A stretch of 18,059 nt of DNA from JBCBJX01 sp038522735 (GCA_038522735.1 JBCBJX010000066.1:1-18059), one strand, 5' to 3'; shown: positions 6,578 through 14,162, counted from the stretch's first letter. A program made the numbers and translations. The notes: generated from the letters alone by a model not told the origin.

Positions 6578-7540
6578 TTAGCTCGCGTCTCCCCCGTCGT
6601 CGCCGTCCTCCGCCGCGACGTCCGTCGGCTCGACATCGACGATGCGGATGTCGCGGGCGATGAGGGTGAGGCCGCCGAAACGACCGCGGACTTCGGCGCG
6701 GACGGGCAGGCGGATCCCGTCCTTGAAGTCGGCGAAGTACATGAAGGCGCGGGTCTCGCCCGTATCCTCCTTCAGAACGTGCGGCTTGAAGCCGGCGAGC
6801 TGGACGTACCGCACCCGGCATTTATAGGCGCGGCCGTTGTAACGGTCCTTCCGGTCGCGAAGCTCGACAAGCGCATCGGGTTCCAGGCGGAGGTCGTAGC
6901 GGCGGCGGCCGTCGAAGACTTTCGCCGTCTGGCCGCAGGGTTCCATGGCGGCGCCGGCGGTCGTCATGCCGACTTCCAGAAGCGCCGACATCGGATCGAC
7001 GGCGCCGTCGATATCGTCGGGACCGACAAAGTAGCGCATCCGGCGCTGCGGGCTCGACCACATGCCGACGCGGTTCTCGCCGGCGTCGTAGCTCAGCTCG
7101 ACAAGCTGCGGCGTCTCGCCTTTTTTATAGTCGCCGAAGGCGTGGAAGAGGGGGACCGGCGCGCCGTCCTCGAACCGGCCGACCGTGTGGGCGCGCTGGG
7201 TGGTGTTCGAGATGAGCGATGCGACGCCGGTGGTGCGCATGGCGCTTGAGACCTCGTACTGGTCGGGGCCGATGAACGCCGTCATCGACATCTTGCCCAC
7301 GCGGAGACCGAGCAGGTAGCCCTCGAAGATGATGTTCACCCGCTTTGCGCCGGCGCGGTCGGCTTTCGGGCGCTCCGGGACGCGCGCCTCGCGCACTTGC
7401 GCCGCCCACGCCTCCGGCGGCGGCGTTCCGTCTGCGAAGATCTTCACATCGTCCTCCTGCGCCGCCGCGGTCGTCGCGGATGCGAGCGTCAAAAGCGCGA
7501 TGAGGGGCGCGCGGAGGGTTGGTCGTCTGTTCGGTCTCAT
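6578..7540 (-). CDS. DUF3108 domain-containing secreted protein
   Basis: A 320-residue exported protein of unknown function. The ATG at 7540 gives a textbook signal peptide: basic MRPNRRPTLR, hydrophobic APLIALLTLASA, and a probable cleavage after TTAAA. The remainder fits DUF3108, a lipocalin-like beta-rich periplasmic family: FEGYLLGLRVGKMSMTAFIG, SAMRTTGVASLI, SYDAGENRVGMW, PCGQTAKVFDGRRRYDLRL, YKCRVRYVQLAGFKP, and the closing FGGLTLIARDIRIVDVE. The two cysteines (in PCGQT and YKCRV) could form a disulfide. The ribosome site upstream of this ATG is weak (GAAG); the frame is open further upstream but would bury the signal peptide. It lies 70 bp after the permease gene on the same strand. 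DUF3108 genes often lie near rpmB in alphaproteobacteria, as here. Confidence 0.85.
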   Translation of the reverse strand: MRPNRRPTLRAPLIALLTLASATTAAAQEDDVKIFADGTPPPEAWAAQVREARVPERPKADRAGAKRVNIIFEGYLLGLRVGKMSMTAFIGPDQYEVSSAMRTTGVASLISNTTQRAHTVGRFEDGAPVPLFHAFGDYKKGETPQLVELSYDAGENRVGMWSSPQRRMRYFVGPDDIDGAVDPMSALLEVGMTTAGAAMEPCGQTAKVFDGRRRYDLRLEPDALVELRDRKDRYNGRAYKCRVRYVQLAGFKPHVLKEDTGETRAFMYFADFKDGIRLPVRAEVRGRFGGLTLIARDIRIVDVEPTDVAAEDGDDGGDAS

Positions 7541-7610
7541 CTTCGGCGATGCTTTCGTTAGCGCAGGACCAGTATCGCGGCGAATGCGGCGGAAACGGGG
7601 GTGGGCGCGG

Positions 7611-8918
7611 TCACGCTTCGTCGCGGTAGCGCGAGCCGCCGCCTCTTGCGCGCCCCAAATAGAACACCGGAACGCCGAAGGCGACGAGGACCGCGCCCCA
7701 CACAAGCGCCTCGCCGCCGGCGCCGGCGATCGCGAAGGCCGAATAGATCGCCGCGATGAGCGCGACGGCGCCCCAGGCCGGCGCGCTCCGCCATGAGGCT
7801 TTCAACTCGGCGAGGGCGCTGACGAGGTACGGCGCGAGGGTCGTCAGGGTGCTCATCACCAGAAGGAAGGTGAAGGCGTCGACGAAGCCCTTCGAAAAGT
7901 TCGTGGCGAGAAGAACGGTCGACGCGATGAAAACGAGGCCGAGAGCGACGTAGGGCGCATGCCCCTTATTGCGTTTCCCGATGATTGCGGGCGCAAGGCC
8001 GTCCCGAGCGGTCGCCATCGCCGTCTGTCCGGCGCCGAATATGACGCCGTTGAGGGCGCCCGCCGTCGCCACCAGCGCGCCCGCGGCGATCATGGTCGGC
8101 CCCCAGCCGCCGAGGCGCGCCGCCGCGTCGGAGAAGGGCGAAGAGGACCGGGCGAGTTCTTCGGCCGGCACGAGCAGCATCACCGCGGCGGTCGCGGCGA
8201 TATAGACGAGCGCCGTCGTCAGCACGCCTGCGATGAGCGCCTTCGGTATCGTGCTGGTCGGGTTTTCGACGTCTTCGGCGGGGATCACGCCGGCCTCGAG
8301 GCCGAGAAACGCCCACATGGTGAGAAGCGCGACGGCCGCCATGGTCGGGATCCCCGGGGTTCCTTTGGGATTGAGGTCGGGGGTGTTCGCCGGGTCGCCC
8401 GCAACAAGGCTGAGGGCGATGATCGCCATGAGGGGGCCGAGCTTTGCGAGGGTGAGAACCACCTGCAGCCGCCGCGCCTCAGCGACCCCCATCATGTTGT
8501 TGAGAACGATGAGCGCGATGAGGCCGACGCCCGCGCCCGCCTGCAGGAGCGGCGCATCGTTCAGCGCAGGGATGAAGACGGCGAGATAGCCGACGAAGGA
8601 GACCGCGATCGCCGCGGCGGCCGCGATGAGCGCAACGACGTAGCCCCAGGCGACCAGGAAGCCGACGAGGTCGCCGAAGGCCGTGCGCGCGTACTGATAG
8701 GTCCCGCCGCTCTTCAGAGTTCGCCCGGCGAGGCGGGCGAGGCACAGCGCGACCAGCACCGCGCCGACGGAGGTGACGATCCAGCCGAAAAAGCTCATGA
8801 GCCCGTAGGGCGCGAGCACCGTCGGCAGGGTGAAGACGCCGGAGCCGATCATCGAGCCGACGACCAGCGACCAGCACCCCCAGAAACCGATCGCCCGCCG
8901 GTCGCCCATATTCGACAT
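7611..8918 (-). CDS. APC-superfamily amino-acid/polyamine permease (APA family, AdiC-like)
   Basis: Inner-membrane amino-acid transporter of 435 residues with about 12 hydrophobic segments. The substrate-site loop of helix 1 reads GSMIGSGVFTLP, the APC signature GSGxF. SGGTYQYARTAFGDLVGF matches the conserved GGxYxYxRxxFG segment. Helix 6 contains WAFLGLEAGVIPAEDVENP, matching the WAF.G.E....PAE.V.NP consensus, and GVIFGAGQTAMATARDGLAP matches the helix 8 cytoplasmic loop. These point to the basic amino acid/polyamine antiporter branch, but the substrate cannot be told. The ATG at 8918 has GGGGG upstream; an ATG three codons later and a GTG at 8966 are alternatives. It is divergent from rpmB, with a 172-bp shared intergenic region. 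Confidence 0.85.
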   Translation of the reverse strand: MSNMGDRRAIGFWGCWSLVVGSMIGSGVFTLPTVLAPYGLMSFFGWIVTSVGAVLVALCLARLAGRTLKSGGTYQYARTAFGDLVGFLVAWGYVVALIAAAAAIAVSFVGYLAVFIPALNDAPLLQAGAGVGLIALIVLNNMMGVAEARRLQVVLTLAKLGPLMAIIALSLVAGDPANTPDLNPKGTPGIPTMAAVALLTMWAFLGLEAGVIPAEDVENPTSTIPKALIAGVLTTALVYIAATAAVMLLVPAEELARSSSPFSDAAARLGGWGPTMIAAGALVATAGALNGVIFGAGQTAMATARDGLAPAIIGKRNKGHAPYVALGLVFIASTVLLATNFSKGFVDAFTFLLVMSTLTTLAPYLVSALAELKASWRSAPAWGAVALIAAIYSAFAIAGAGGEALVWGAVLVAFGVPVFYLGRARGGGSRYRDEA

Positions 8919-8947
8919 GAAACGCCCCCGGAAGCCCGCGATCAGCC

Positions 8948-8976
8948 TTGACGGGCGGAGCTCCACCGCCTATCCA
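8948..8976 (+). promoter_or_regulatory. Promoter for rpmB
   Basis: TTGACG (8948-8953), a 17-bp spacer, and TATCCA (8971-8976) match the alphaproteobacterial housekeeping promoter pattern. Transcription would start near 8983, giving a leader of about 108 nt before rpmB. The downstream membrane-protein gene is likely carried on the same transcript. Confidence 0.65.
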
Positions 8977-9078
8977 CCGCCGCTCGCGCGACGGAGGTCG
9001 CCCGCCGCGCGCATCACGAGATCGAACACCACGAGCGCGCGCATGAAAAGGGCGCTGCGCGGACTTCAACGGACGTCC

Positions 9079-9084
9079 GGAGAG
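9079..9084 (+). promoter_or_regulatory. Ribosome binding site of rpmB
   Basis: GGAGAG lies 6 nt before the ATG at 9091. It decides the start over an in-frame ATG at 9043, which would add 16 residues not found in L28 proteins. Confidence 0.75.
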
Positions 9085-9090
9085 AACGAC

Positions 9091-9384
9091 ATGTCGCGCA
9101 AGTGCGAATTCACCGGCAAGGGCCCGGTCACCGGCAACAATGTCAGCCACGCGAACAACAAAACGAAGCGCCGCTGGCTGCCGAACCTGTGCGACGTGAC
9201 GCTTCTTTCAGATCGTCTCGGCCGGTCGTTCAAGTTCCGCATCTCCGCGAACGCCTTGCGGTCCGTGGAGCATGTCGGCGGTCTCGACGCTTTCCTTCTG
9301 AAGCAGAAGGACGAGATCCTGTCCGACTCGGCGCGCCGGGTGAAGAAGGATATCGCGAAGGCCGAGGCCGAAGCGGCCGCTTAA
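9091..9384 (+). CDS. rpmB: 50S ribosomal protein L28
   Basis: Large-subunit ribosomal protein, 97 residues. The family N-terminus MSRKCEFTGKGPVTGNNVSH is followed by NKTKRRWLPNLCDV and FKFRISANALRSVEHVGGLD, diagnostic of the longer alphaproteobacterial L28 with an acidic-basic C-terminal helix ending IAKAEAEAAA. It has only Cys5 and Cys34, not a full zinc ribbon. It is the first gene of a plus-strand run, with a clear promoter and ribosome binding site, and is followed after 24 bp by a membrane-protein gene. It is divergent from the permease. Confidence 0.97.
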   Translation: MSRKCEFTGKGPVTGNNVSHANNKTKRRWLPNLCDVTLLSDRLGRSFKFRISANALRSVEHVGGLDAFLLKQKDEILSDSARRVKKDIAKAEAEAAA

Positions 9385-9408
9385 CGCAAATCGCGCTATA
9401 GGAGCGGC

Positions 9409-10101
9409 ATGAACGCGGCCGCCCGAAAACAGCCGAAAGACGAGAACCCGACCGAGGCTCTCCTGCGCAGCGCGCAGGAGGCGGTGACCTCCGGCGTGCG
9501 CCTCTCCTCCATGGCGAGCGGGCTCGCGCTGCTTATGCTCGTCGGCATTCTCTTTCTCGACATTCCGATCTGGCGGCTCGACGGGCTCGCAGCGTCCGAG
9601 GGGCTTGCGCCGTCGAACTGGTTGCGGGTGACGGACGTCTTCATGGCGCTCAGCGTCTACAGCGTCCTCCTTGCGACGCGTCGGTACGGCGCCGAAACCG
9701 CCGGTCGCGCCGCAATGCTCGCCTGGGCCGCGGTGGTCGTCGCGACGACGGCCGTCGTCGCCGCCCTTTCGCCCCAGCTGGAACCCGGCGACATGCCGAG
9801 CGCCCGCTTCGCCGCCGTGTTCTCGCTCTCCTGGTTCTGCGGCCACCTCGTCGGCGCTCATATATTCGACCTTGCGCGCACGACGCTCTGGTGGCGGGCG
9901 CCTCTCGTCGGCGCGCTCTGGGCGTTTTTTCTGCAATCGGGCTTTTTCTTCACCGGCCAGTTTCTCGGGACGGACGTTCCGTGGCCGAACTGGATGATGA
10001 CCGACCTGATGATCAAGGGTGCGATGGCTGTCGCGTTTTTGCCGATCTATGCGTCGTTGCGGAAATCGATCCCGCCGCGACCCGGCTACGGCGGCCGCTG
10101 A
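9409..10101 (+). CDS. VUT/YhhQ-like integral membrane protein (possible queuosine-precursor transporter)
   Basis: A 230-residue inner-membrane protein with about five or six hydrophobic segments after a polar N-terminus (to about residue 35). Segments include GLALLMLVGILFLDIPIW, AMLAWAAVVVATTAVVAAL, FSLSWFCGHLVGAHIFD and a helix around GALWAFFLQSGFFFTGQF. The pattern HIFDLARTTLWWRAPLVGAL followed by an FF-rich helix, and near the end MIKGAMAVAFLPIYASLRK, resembles the DUF165/VUT family, whose E. coli member YhhQ imports queuosine precursors. The match is by pattern only and several family positions differ, so the function is tentative. AGGAG lies 4 nt before the ATG. Just 24 bp downstream of rpmB, it is probably co-transcribed with it. 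Confidence 0.6.
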   Translation: MNAAARKQPKDENPTEALLRSAQEAVTSGVRLSSMASGLALLMLVGILFLDIPIWRLDGLAASEGLAPSNWLRVTDVFMALSVYSVLLATRRYGAETAGRAAMLAWAAVVVATTAVVAALSPQLEPGDMPSARFAAVFSLSWFCGHLVGAHIFDLARTTLWWRAPLVGALWAFFLQSGFFFTGQFLGTDVPWPNWMMTDLMIKGAMAVAFLPIYASLRKSIPPRPGYGGR

Positions 10102-10109
10102 CGGCGCTC

Positions 10110-10152
10110 GTTTGCAAGCGCAGCATCATCCGTGCAAACCTTAGCACGGAGG
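10110..10152 (+). promoter_or_regulatory. Candidate RNA switch or operator: two mutually exclusive hairpins over the RBS of the Anbu operon
   Basis: Two inverted repeats share bases. The first pairs GTTTGCA (10110-10116) with TGCAAAC (10133-10139), with a 16-nt loop. The second pairs CCGTGC (10130-10135) with GCACGG (10144-10149), with an 8-nt loop. They cannot form together. The second covers the first two bases of the ribosome site GGAGG (10148-10152), so it would reduce translation of the ATP-grasp gene while the first would leave it free. The first repeat could equally be a protein operator. This is read from sequence only. Confidence 0.4.
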
Positions 10153-10158
10153 TTGCTT

Positions 10159-11571
10159 TTGTTCGACGAAATGAAAACCGAGGCCGGCGTCCGCGCGCCC
10201 TATGCGCGGGTCGCCGACTGGATCGAGGATGCGGGGCCGCCGCTTCTGTCGCTGCGCTCGCGCGAGGCTGAGGCGCTCTTCCGTCGGATCGGCATCACCT
10301 TCGCGGTTTACGGGGAGGGGGGCGACCAGGAGCGCCTCATCCCCTTCGATCTCGTGCCCCGGGTCATCGGCGCGGCGGAATGGGACCGGCTCGCCGCCGG
10401 CGTGATGCAGCGCGCCCGGGCGCTCAACGCGTTCCTTTACGACGTCTACCATCGCCGCGAGTTCCTCCGGGCGGGGCGCATGCCCTTGCGGCTCGTCACC
10501 GAGAACGACGCCTTCCTGCCGGAGATGATCGGCTTCAACCCGCCGAAACGCATCTACAGCCACATCGTCGGCGTTGATCTCGTGCGCACGGGGGCGGACG
10601 ATTTTTTCGTTCTGGAAGACAACTGCCGCACGCCCTCCGGCGTCTCCTACATGCTGGAGAACCGGGAGATCATGATGCGGATGTTCCCGGACCTCTTTTT
10701 AGACAACGCGGTGCGACCTGTGGACGGTTATACGGAGGACCTGCGGCGGACCCTGGAGGAGGTCGCGCCGCCCGCCTGCCGTCAGGACCCGCAGGTCGTC
10801 GTTCTCACGCCGGGGCCGTTCAACTCCGCTTATTACGAACACAGCTTCCTTGCTGATCTCATGGGCGTCGATCTTGTCGAAGCGAGCGATCTTTATGTGA
10901 ACGAGGGGCGCGTCTGGCGGCGGACGACGCGCGGGCCGCAGGTCGTCGACGTCATCTACCGCAGGATCGACGACGATTTCCTCGACCCGCTCACATTCCG
11001 GCCGGACAGCGCCCTCGGCGTACCGGGTCTCATGAACGCCTATCTCTCCGGAGGCGTCACGGTCGCTTCGGCTCCGGGCTCGGGCGTCGCCGACGACAAG
11101 GCGATTTACACCTACGTCCCGGATATGATTGATTTCTATCTCGGCGAGAAACCGATCCTGCCGAACGTGCGGACCTATAAATGCGGCGAGGCGGATGATC
11201 TCGCCTACGTGCTCGAGCATCTCGCCGAGTTGGTCGTGAAGGAAGTGCACGGATCAGGCGGCTACGGCATGCTGGTCGGCCCGAAAGCGACCAAGGCCGA
11301 GGTCGAGGCGTATCGCGCGCGGCTCGTCGTGGATCCGGAAAACTTCATCGCCCAGCCGACGCTGGAGCTCTCAACGGCGCCGACGCTCTGCGGCGAACAT
11401 CTCGGGGCGCGGCATGTGGACCTCAGGCCCTTCTGCCTCGTCGGTGCGCAGCTGCGGCTGACGCCCGGCGGGCTCACCCGCGTCGCCATGCGCGAGGGGT
11501 CGCTGGTCGTCAATTCCAGCCAGGGCGGCGGAGTGAAAGATACCTGGGTCCTGACGCGGGACAGCGTCTGA
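10159..11571 (+). CDS. Circularly permuted type 2 ATP-grasp enzyme (DUF404/DUF407), Anbu operon
   Basis: Predicted ATP-dependent carboxylate-amine ligase of 470 residues; substrate unknown. Visible family blocks are RLIPFDLVPRVI, QRARALNAFLYDVYHRREFL, LPEMIGFNPP, VLEDNCRTPSGVSYMLENR (about 151-169), VVLTPGPFNSAYYEH, VIYRRIDDDFLDPL, DDKAIYTYVPDMI, YLGEKPILPNVRTY, VVKEVHGSGGYGMLVGP (about 359-375) and a closing SSQGGGVKDTWVL. The glycine-rich VHGSGGYGM loop and the EDN acidic site are the expected nucleotide and Mg2+ elements of the permuted fold. The start is set at TTG 10159: GGAGG lies 6 nt before it and homologues begin at this FDEM segment; GTG 10132 is the alternative. The stop overlaps the alpha-E gene (TGATG). 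Established context: ATP-grasp, alpha-E, transglutaminase and Anbu genes recur together in bacteria. Confidence 0.92.
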   Translation: MFDEMKTEAGVRAPYARVADWIEDAGPPLLSLRSREAEALFRRIGITFAVYGEGGDQERLIPFDLVPRVIGAAEWDRLAAGVMQRARALNAFLYDVYHRREFLRAGRMPLRLVTENDAFLPEMIGFNPPKRIYSHIVGVDLVRTGADDFFVLEDNCRTPSGVSYMLENREIMMRMFPDLFLDNAVRPVDGYTEDLRRTLEEVAPPACRQDPQVVVLTPGPFNSAYYEHSFLADLMGVDLVEASDLYVNEGRVWRRTTRGPQVVDVIYRRIDDDFLDPLTFRPDSALGVPGLMNAYLSGGVTVASAPGSGVADDKAIYTYVPDMIDFYLGEKPILPNVRTYKCGEADDLAYVLEHLAELVVKEVHGSGGYGMLVGPKATKAEVEAYRARLVVDPENFIAQPTLELSTAPTLCGEHLGARHVDLRPFCLVGAQLRLTPGGLTRVAMREGSLVVNSSQGGGVKDTWVLTRDSV

Positions 11572-12491
11572 TGCTCAGCCGCGCGGCGGAGAACCTGTAT
11601 TGGGCGGGGCGCCATGTGGAGCGCGCGGACGCCACGGCGCGCCTTCTCGCCATGGGCGCGCGGATGACCGTTCTTCCGGGAGCTGACGCACGCGGCGACT
11701 GGGAATCCGTCATGCGCGCCGCCGGCGCCCTGCCGCCCAAGGACACTGTCGTCGGCCGCCTCGACGCCGTGGACAGTCTTCTGCTCAGCGAAAACGGAAG
11801 CTCCGTACGCGGGTCGCTCCGGCAGGCCCGTGAAAACGGCCGCGCCGAACGCACGGCGCTCACGACCCAGATGTGGGAAGCCCTGAACGACGACTGGCGC
11901 GCACTCGACGGTGTGACGCCCATGGAGGCCTCGCGCTCTCTCTTCGACCATGTCGACTGGGCGATCCGGCGCTCGGCGTCTTTCCGCGGCGCTGTCGAAA
12001 CGACCATGCTTCGCAATGACCGCTATGAGTTCCTGCGCCTCGGCGGCCTCATCGAGCGGGCGGGGATGACGCTTCGCCTTCTCGACGTGAAGTATCTTGC
12101 GCTGCTGCCGGAGCGCGACGTCGTCGGGGGCGGGCGCGACACCTTTCAGTGGTCGGCGCTTCTCCTCGCATCCTCCGGCCTCAGAGCTTATCACCATCTT
12201 TACAGAGGTGAGATTTCGGCGACGAATATCGCCGATCTCCTTGTTTTCAATCGCGCCTTTCCGCGCTCGCTCGCTTTCTGCGTCGCGGACATTCTGACGG
12301 CCCTCGACAATCTGGCTGCGATCTACGCCCAGCGTCATCTCTGCCACGAGAGCGCGGCGGAGCTGCATCGCTCCCTCAGCATGACGGATATCGACGAGGT
12401 GTTCGCCGACGGCCTCCACGAGTTCATCCTCCAACGCCTCGCCGACATCCGCGCGCTCCACAACGCCGTCAACGACGCCTACGGATTTTAG
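11571..12491 (+). CDS. Alpha-E domain-containing protein (DUF403)
   Basis: A 306-residue, mainly helical soluble protein of the alpha-E family, always found with permuted ATP-grasp enzymes and probably their structural or substrate partner; no catalytic activity is established. The family N-terminus is MLSRAAENLYWAGRHVERAD. Other conserved blocks are QMWEALNDDWRAL, FDHVDWAIRRSASFRGAVE, FLRLGGLIERAGMTLRLLDV, QWSALLLASSGLRAYH, FNRAFPRSLAFCV and the C-terminal LHEFILQRLADIRALHNAV. Length is normal for the family. The ATG shares its A with the stop of the ATP-grasp gene and its TAG is directly followed by the ATG of the transglutaminase gene, so the three are a single coupled unit. Confidence 0.92.
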   Translation: MLSRAAENLYWAGRHVERADATARLLAMGARMTVLPGADARGDWESVMRAAGALPPKDTVVGRLDAVDSLLLSENGSSVRGSLRQARENGRAERTALTTQMWEALNDDWRALDGVTPMEASRSLFDHVDWAIRRSASFRGAVETTMLRNDRYEFLRLGGLIERAGMTLRLLDVKYLALLPERDVVGGGRDTFQWSALLLASSGLRAYHHLYRGEISATNIADLLVFNRAFPRSLAFCVADILTALDNLAAIYAQRHLCHESAAELHRSLSMTDIDEVFADGLHEFILQRLADIRALHNAVNDAYGF

Positions 12492-13298
12492 ATGATGCGC
12501 CTCTCCATCCGCCATGAAACCCGGTATCAGTACGAGACGCCGCCGACGCGCGCGGCCATGCGTCTGCGCCTCTTTCCGACGGACTACGATACGCAGACGG
12601 TCGAGAACTGGCGCGTGTCTGTGCTCGGCGACACAGTCGAGCCGAACGTGCGCGACGGGTTCTGCGTCGATGAGGCGGTCTGGACCCGCGAGGAGCGACT
12701 GCCGGAGATTTCCGTCGTCGCAGAAGGCGTCGTCCAGAGAGCCGAGGACGCGGGCGTCGTCCGGGGCCTGAAGGAACGCGCGCCGGCCGATCTGTTTTTG
12801 CGCGACACGCCGCTGACGGAACCGAACGACGCCGTCCGCGATCTCGCCGAACCCGCCCGCGGCGGCGACGCCCTCGCCGTCCTGCACGCCCTTTCAGCCG
12901 CCGTCCGCGGCGCCCTCGACTTTGAAACCGCCTCCACCAATATGGGGACGACGGCGGTCGACGCCCTCGAACAGGGCAAGGGCGTCTGCCAGGACTTCGC
13001 CCACGTCTTCATCGCCGCCGCCCGCCATCTCGAGATCCCCGCCCGCTATGTCGCCGGCTATTTCCATCCGGATGGTGACGAAGAGCTGCGCGAGACCCAC
13101 GGATGGGCGGAGGGCTGGTGCGCCGGACTCGGGTGGGTCGGCTTCGACGTGGCGAACGCCGTTTGCCCCACGCCCGCCTATGTCCGCCTCGTCACCCACC
13201 TCGACGCCAGCCGGGCGGCGCTTATCCGCGGCGCGATCGTCGGCGACACGTCCGAGACCCTCGAAACGCATGTAGAGATCACCCAAACGCAGCAGTAA
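12492..13298 (+). CDS. Transglutaminase-like cysteine protease with Bact_transglu_N domain, Anbu operon
   Basis: A 268-residue predicted cytoplasmic thiol peptidase or amidase. Residues 1 to about 85 are the N-terminal beta-rich Bact_transglu_N region (RLSIRHETRYQYETPPTRAA, RLRLFPTDYDTQ). The transglutaminase core follows, with catalytic Cys166 in GKGVCQDFAHVF, His203 in ETHGWAEGW and Asp219 in GFDVANAVC; the triad is complete. AARYVAGY-type residues (IPARYVAGYF) precede the His motif as usual. No signal peptide is visible, consistent with a role together with the cytoplasmic ATP-grasp enzyme. Proposals in the literature pair such proteases with amidoligases to cut or remodel the amide bond that the ligase makes; for this operon that is inference. 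The ATG directly abuts the upstream stop; a second ATG is the next codon. Confidence 0.92.
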   Translation: MMRLSIRHETRYQYETPPTRAAMRLRLFPTDYDTQTVENWRVSVLGDTVEPNVRDGFCVDEAVWTREERLPEISVVAEGVVQRAEDAGVVRGLKERAPADLFLRDTPLTEPNDAVRDLAEPARGGDALAVLHALSAAVRGALDFETASTNMGTTAVDALEQGKGVCQDFAHVFIAAARHLEIPARYVAGYFHPDGDEELRETHGWAEGWCAGLGWVGFDVANAVCPTPAYVRLVTHLDASRAALIRGAIVGDTSETLETHVEITQTQQ

Positions 13299-13337
13299 GC
13301 TCCGGTTTCGCTACCGTCCATTCAAAACGCGGATCCC

Positions 13338-14108
13338 ATGACCTATTGCCTCGTCCTGAAGCTCGACGAGGGGCTCGTCTGCCTCTCCGACACCCGCACC
13401 AACGCCGGTCTCGACGACATCTCCCGCTATCGGAAGATGTTCACCTGGACCGGCGACGATCGCGCCGTCGCCCTGATGAGCGCCGGCAATCTCTCCATCA
13501 CCCAGGGCGTCGTCGACCGGCTGGACCAGGCCGTGAAGGCCGCCGAGCGCGGCGAGGCGTATCAGGACGATCTCGGCGTCGACGAGGGTGAGACCGTTCT
13601 TTCGGTTCCGACCCTCTTTCGCCTCGCCCAGATCATCGGCCTTAAGATGCGGGCGCTGACGAACCGTCACCGCGAGCCCATCGAGCGCGAGGGCGCCGCC
13701 GCCGGCGCTTCAATCATCCTCGCCGGCCAGACCCGGGGGGCGGAACCCCGTGCCTTCCTCATCTATTCGGCCGGCAATTTCATCGAATGCAGCGCGGACA
13801 CGCCATATTTCCAGATCGGCGAGACGAAATACGGAAAGCCGATTATCGACCGCACCATCCGCCCGGAGACGGCGCTCGCCGACGGGGTGAAGACGGCGCT
13901 CGTCTCCATGGATTCCACCATCCGCTCCAACCTGTCGGTCGGTCTGCCGCTCGACCTCGCCGTTCTGCCGACGGACGCCTTGCGCTTTCGAACCCTCCGG
14001 CGGATCGAGGAGGGCGATCCGGTCTACTCCGCCATCGCCGACGGCTGGTCGGGCGCATTGGGTGCGGCTTTGTCCGCATTGCCCGATGTCGGCGAGTGGA
14101 TGGCCTAG
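13338..14108 (+). CDS. Anbu: proteasome/HslV-related N-terminal nucleophile peptidase
   Basis: A 256-residue proteasome-type subunit of the Anbu (ancestral beta subunit) family. The start MTYCLVLKLDEGLVCLSDTR is characteristic: removal of Met exposes Thr2 as the N-terminal nucleophile, and there is no propeptide. Asp18 and Lys33 (in SRYRKMF) correspond to the proteasomal Asp17/Lys33 pair. FLIYSAGNFIECSADTPYFQ, IGETKYGKPIIDR and VSMDSTIRSNLSVGLPLD are further family blocks. Known Anbu structures form open helical or ring assemblies, and robust peptidase activity has been hard to show. HslV is excluded by length, by the missing HslU neighbour and by these blocks. The gene lies 39 bp after the transglutaminase with a poor ribosome site. 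It closes the four-gene operon and is followed by a possible terminator. Confidence 0.93.
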   Translation: MTYCLVLKLDEGLVCLSDTRTNAGLDDISRYRKMFTWTGDDRAVALMSAGNLSITQGVVDRLDQAVKAAERGEAYQDDLGVDEGETVLSVPTLFRLAQIIGLKMRALTNRHREPIEREGAAAGASIILAGQTRGAEPRAFLIYSAGNFIECSADTPYFQIGETKYGKPIIDRTIRPETALADGVKTALVSMDSTIRSNLSVGLPLDLAVLPTDALRFRTLRRIEEGDPVYSAIADGWSGALGAALSALPDVGEWMA

Positions 14109-14122
14109 TGTTGGACGGCATG

Positions 14123-14162
14123 AGGCCGGCTATCGTAGAGCAGTCCCAAAGGCCTGTTTTTT
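14123..14162 (+). terminator. Possible terminator after the Anbu operon
   Basis: AGGCC (14123-14127) can pair with GGCCT (14151-14155), and TTTTTT follows at 14157-14162. The stem is only 5 bp and the loop is 23 nt, which is weak for an intrinsic terminator, but the T-run and the position just after Anbu are right. Confidence 0.35.

Noticed and set aside
7959..8951. Open 330-codon frame on the plus strand opposite the permease
   Set aside because: Highly charged, low-information translation typical of the antisense of a membrane protein; the minus-strand permease has clear APC motifs.
9043..9090. In-frame upstream ATG for rpmB
   Set aside because: It would add 16 residues before the conserved MSRKCEFTGK start, and GGAGAG is correctly placed only for the ATG at 9091.
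11262..12887. Open 541-codon frame on the minus strand opposite the Anbu operon
   Set aside because: It lies wholly antisense to the ATP-grasp, alpha-E and transglutaminase genes, which have complete motifs; the long opening is a GC-rich codon effect.
13338..14108. HslV rather than Anbu
   Set aside because: No hslU neighbour, longer than HslV, and the MTYCLxLKLDEGL start with the ATP-grasp/alpha-E/transglutaminase context is specific to Anbu.
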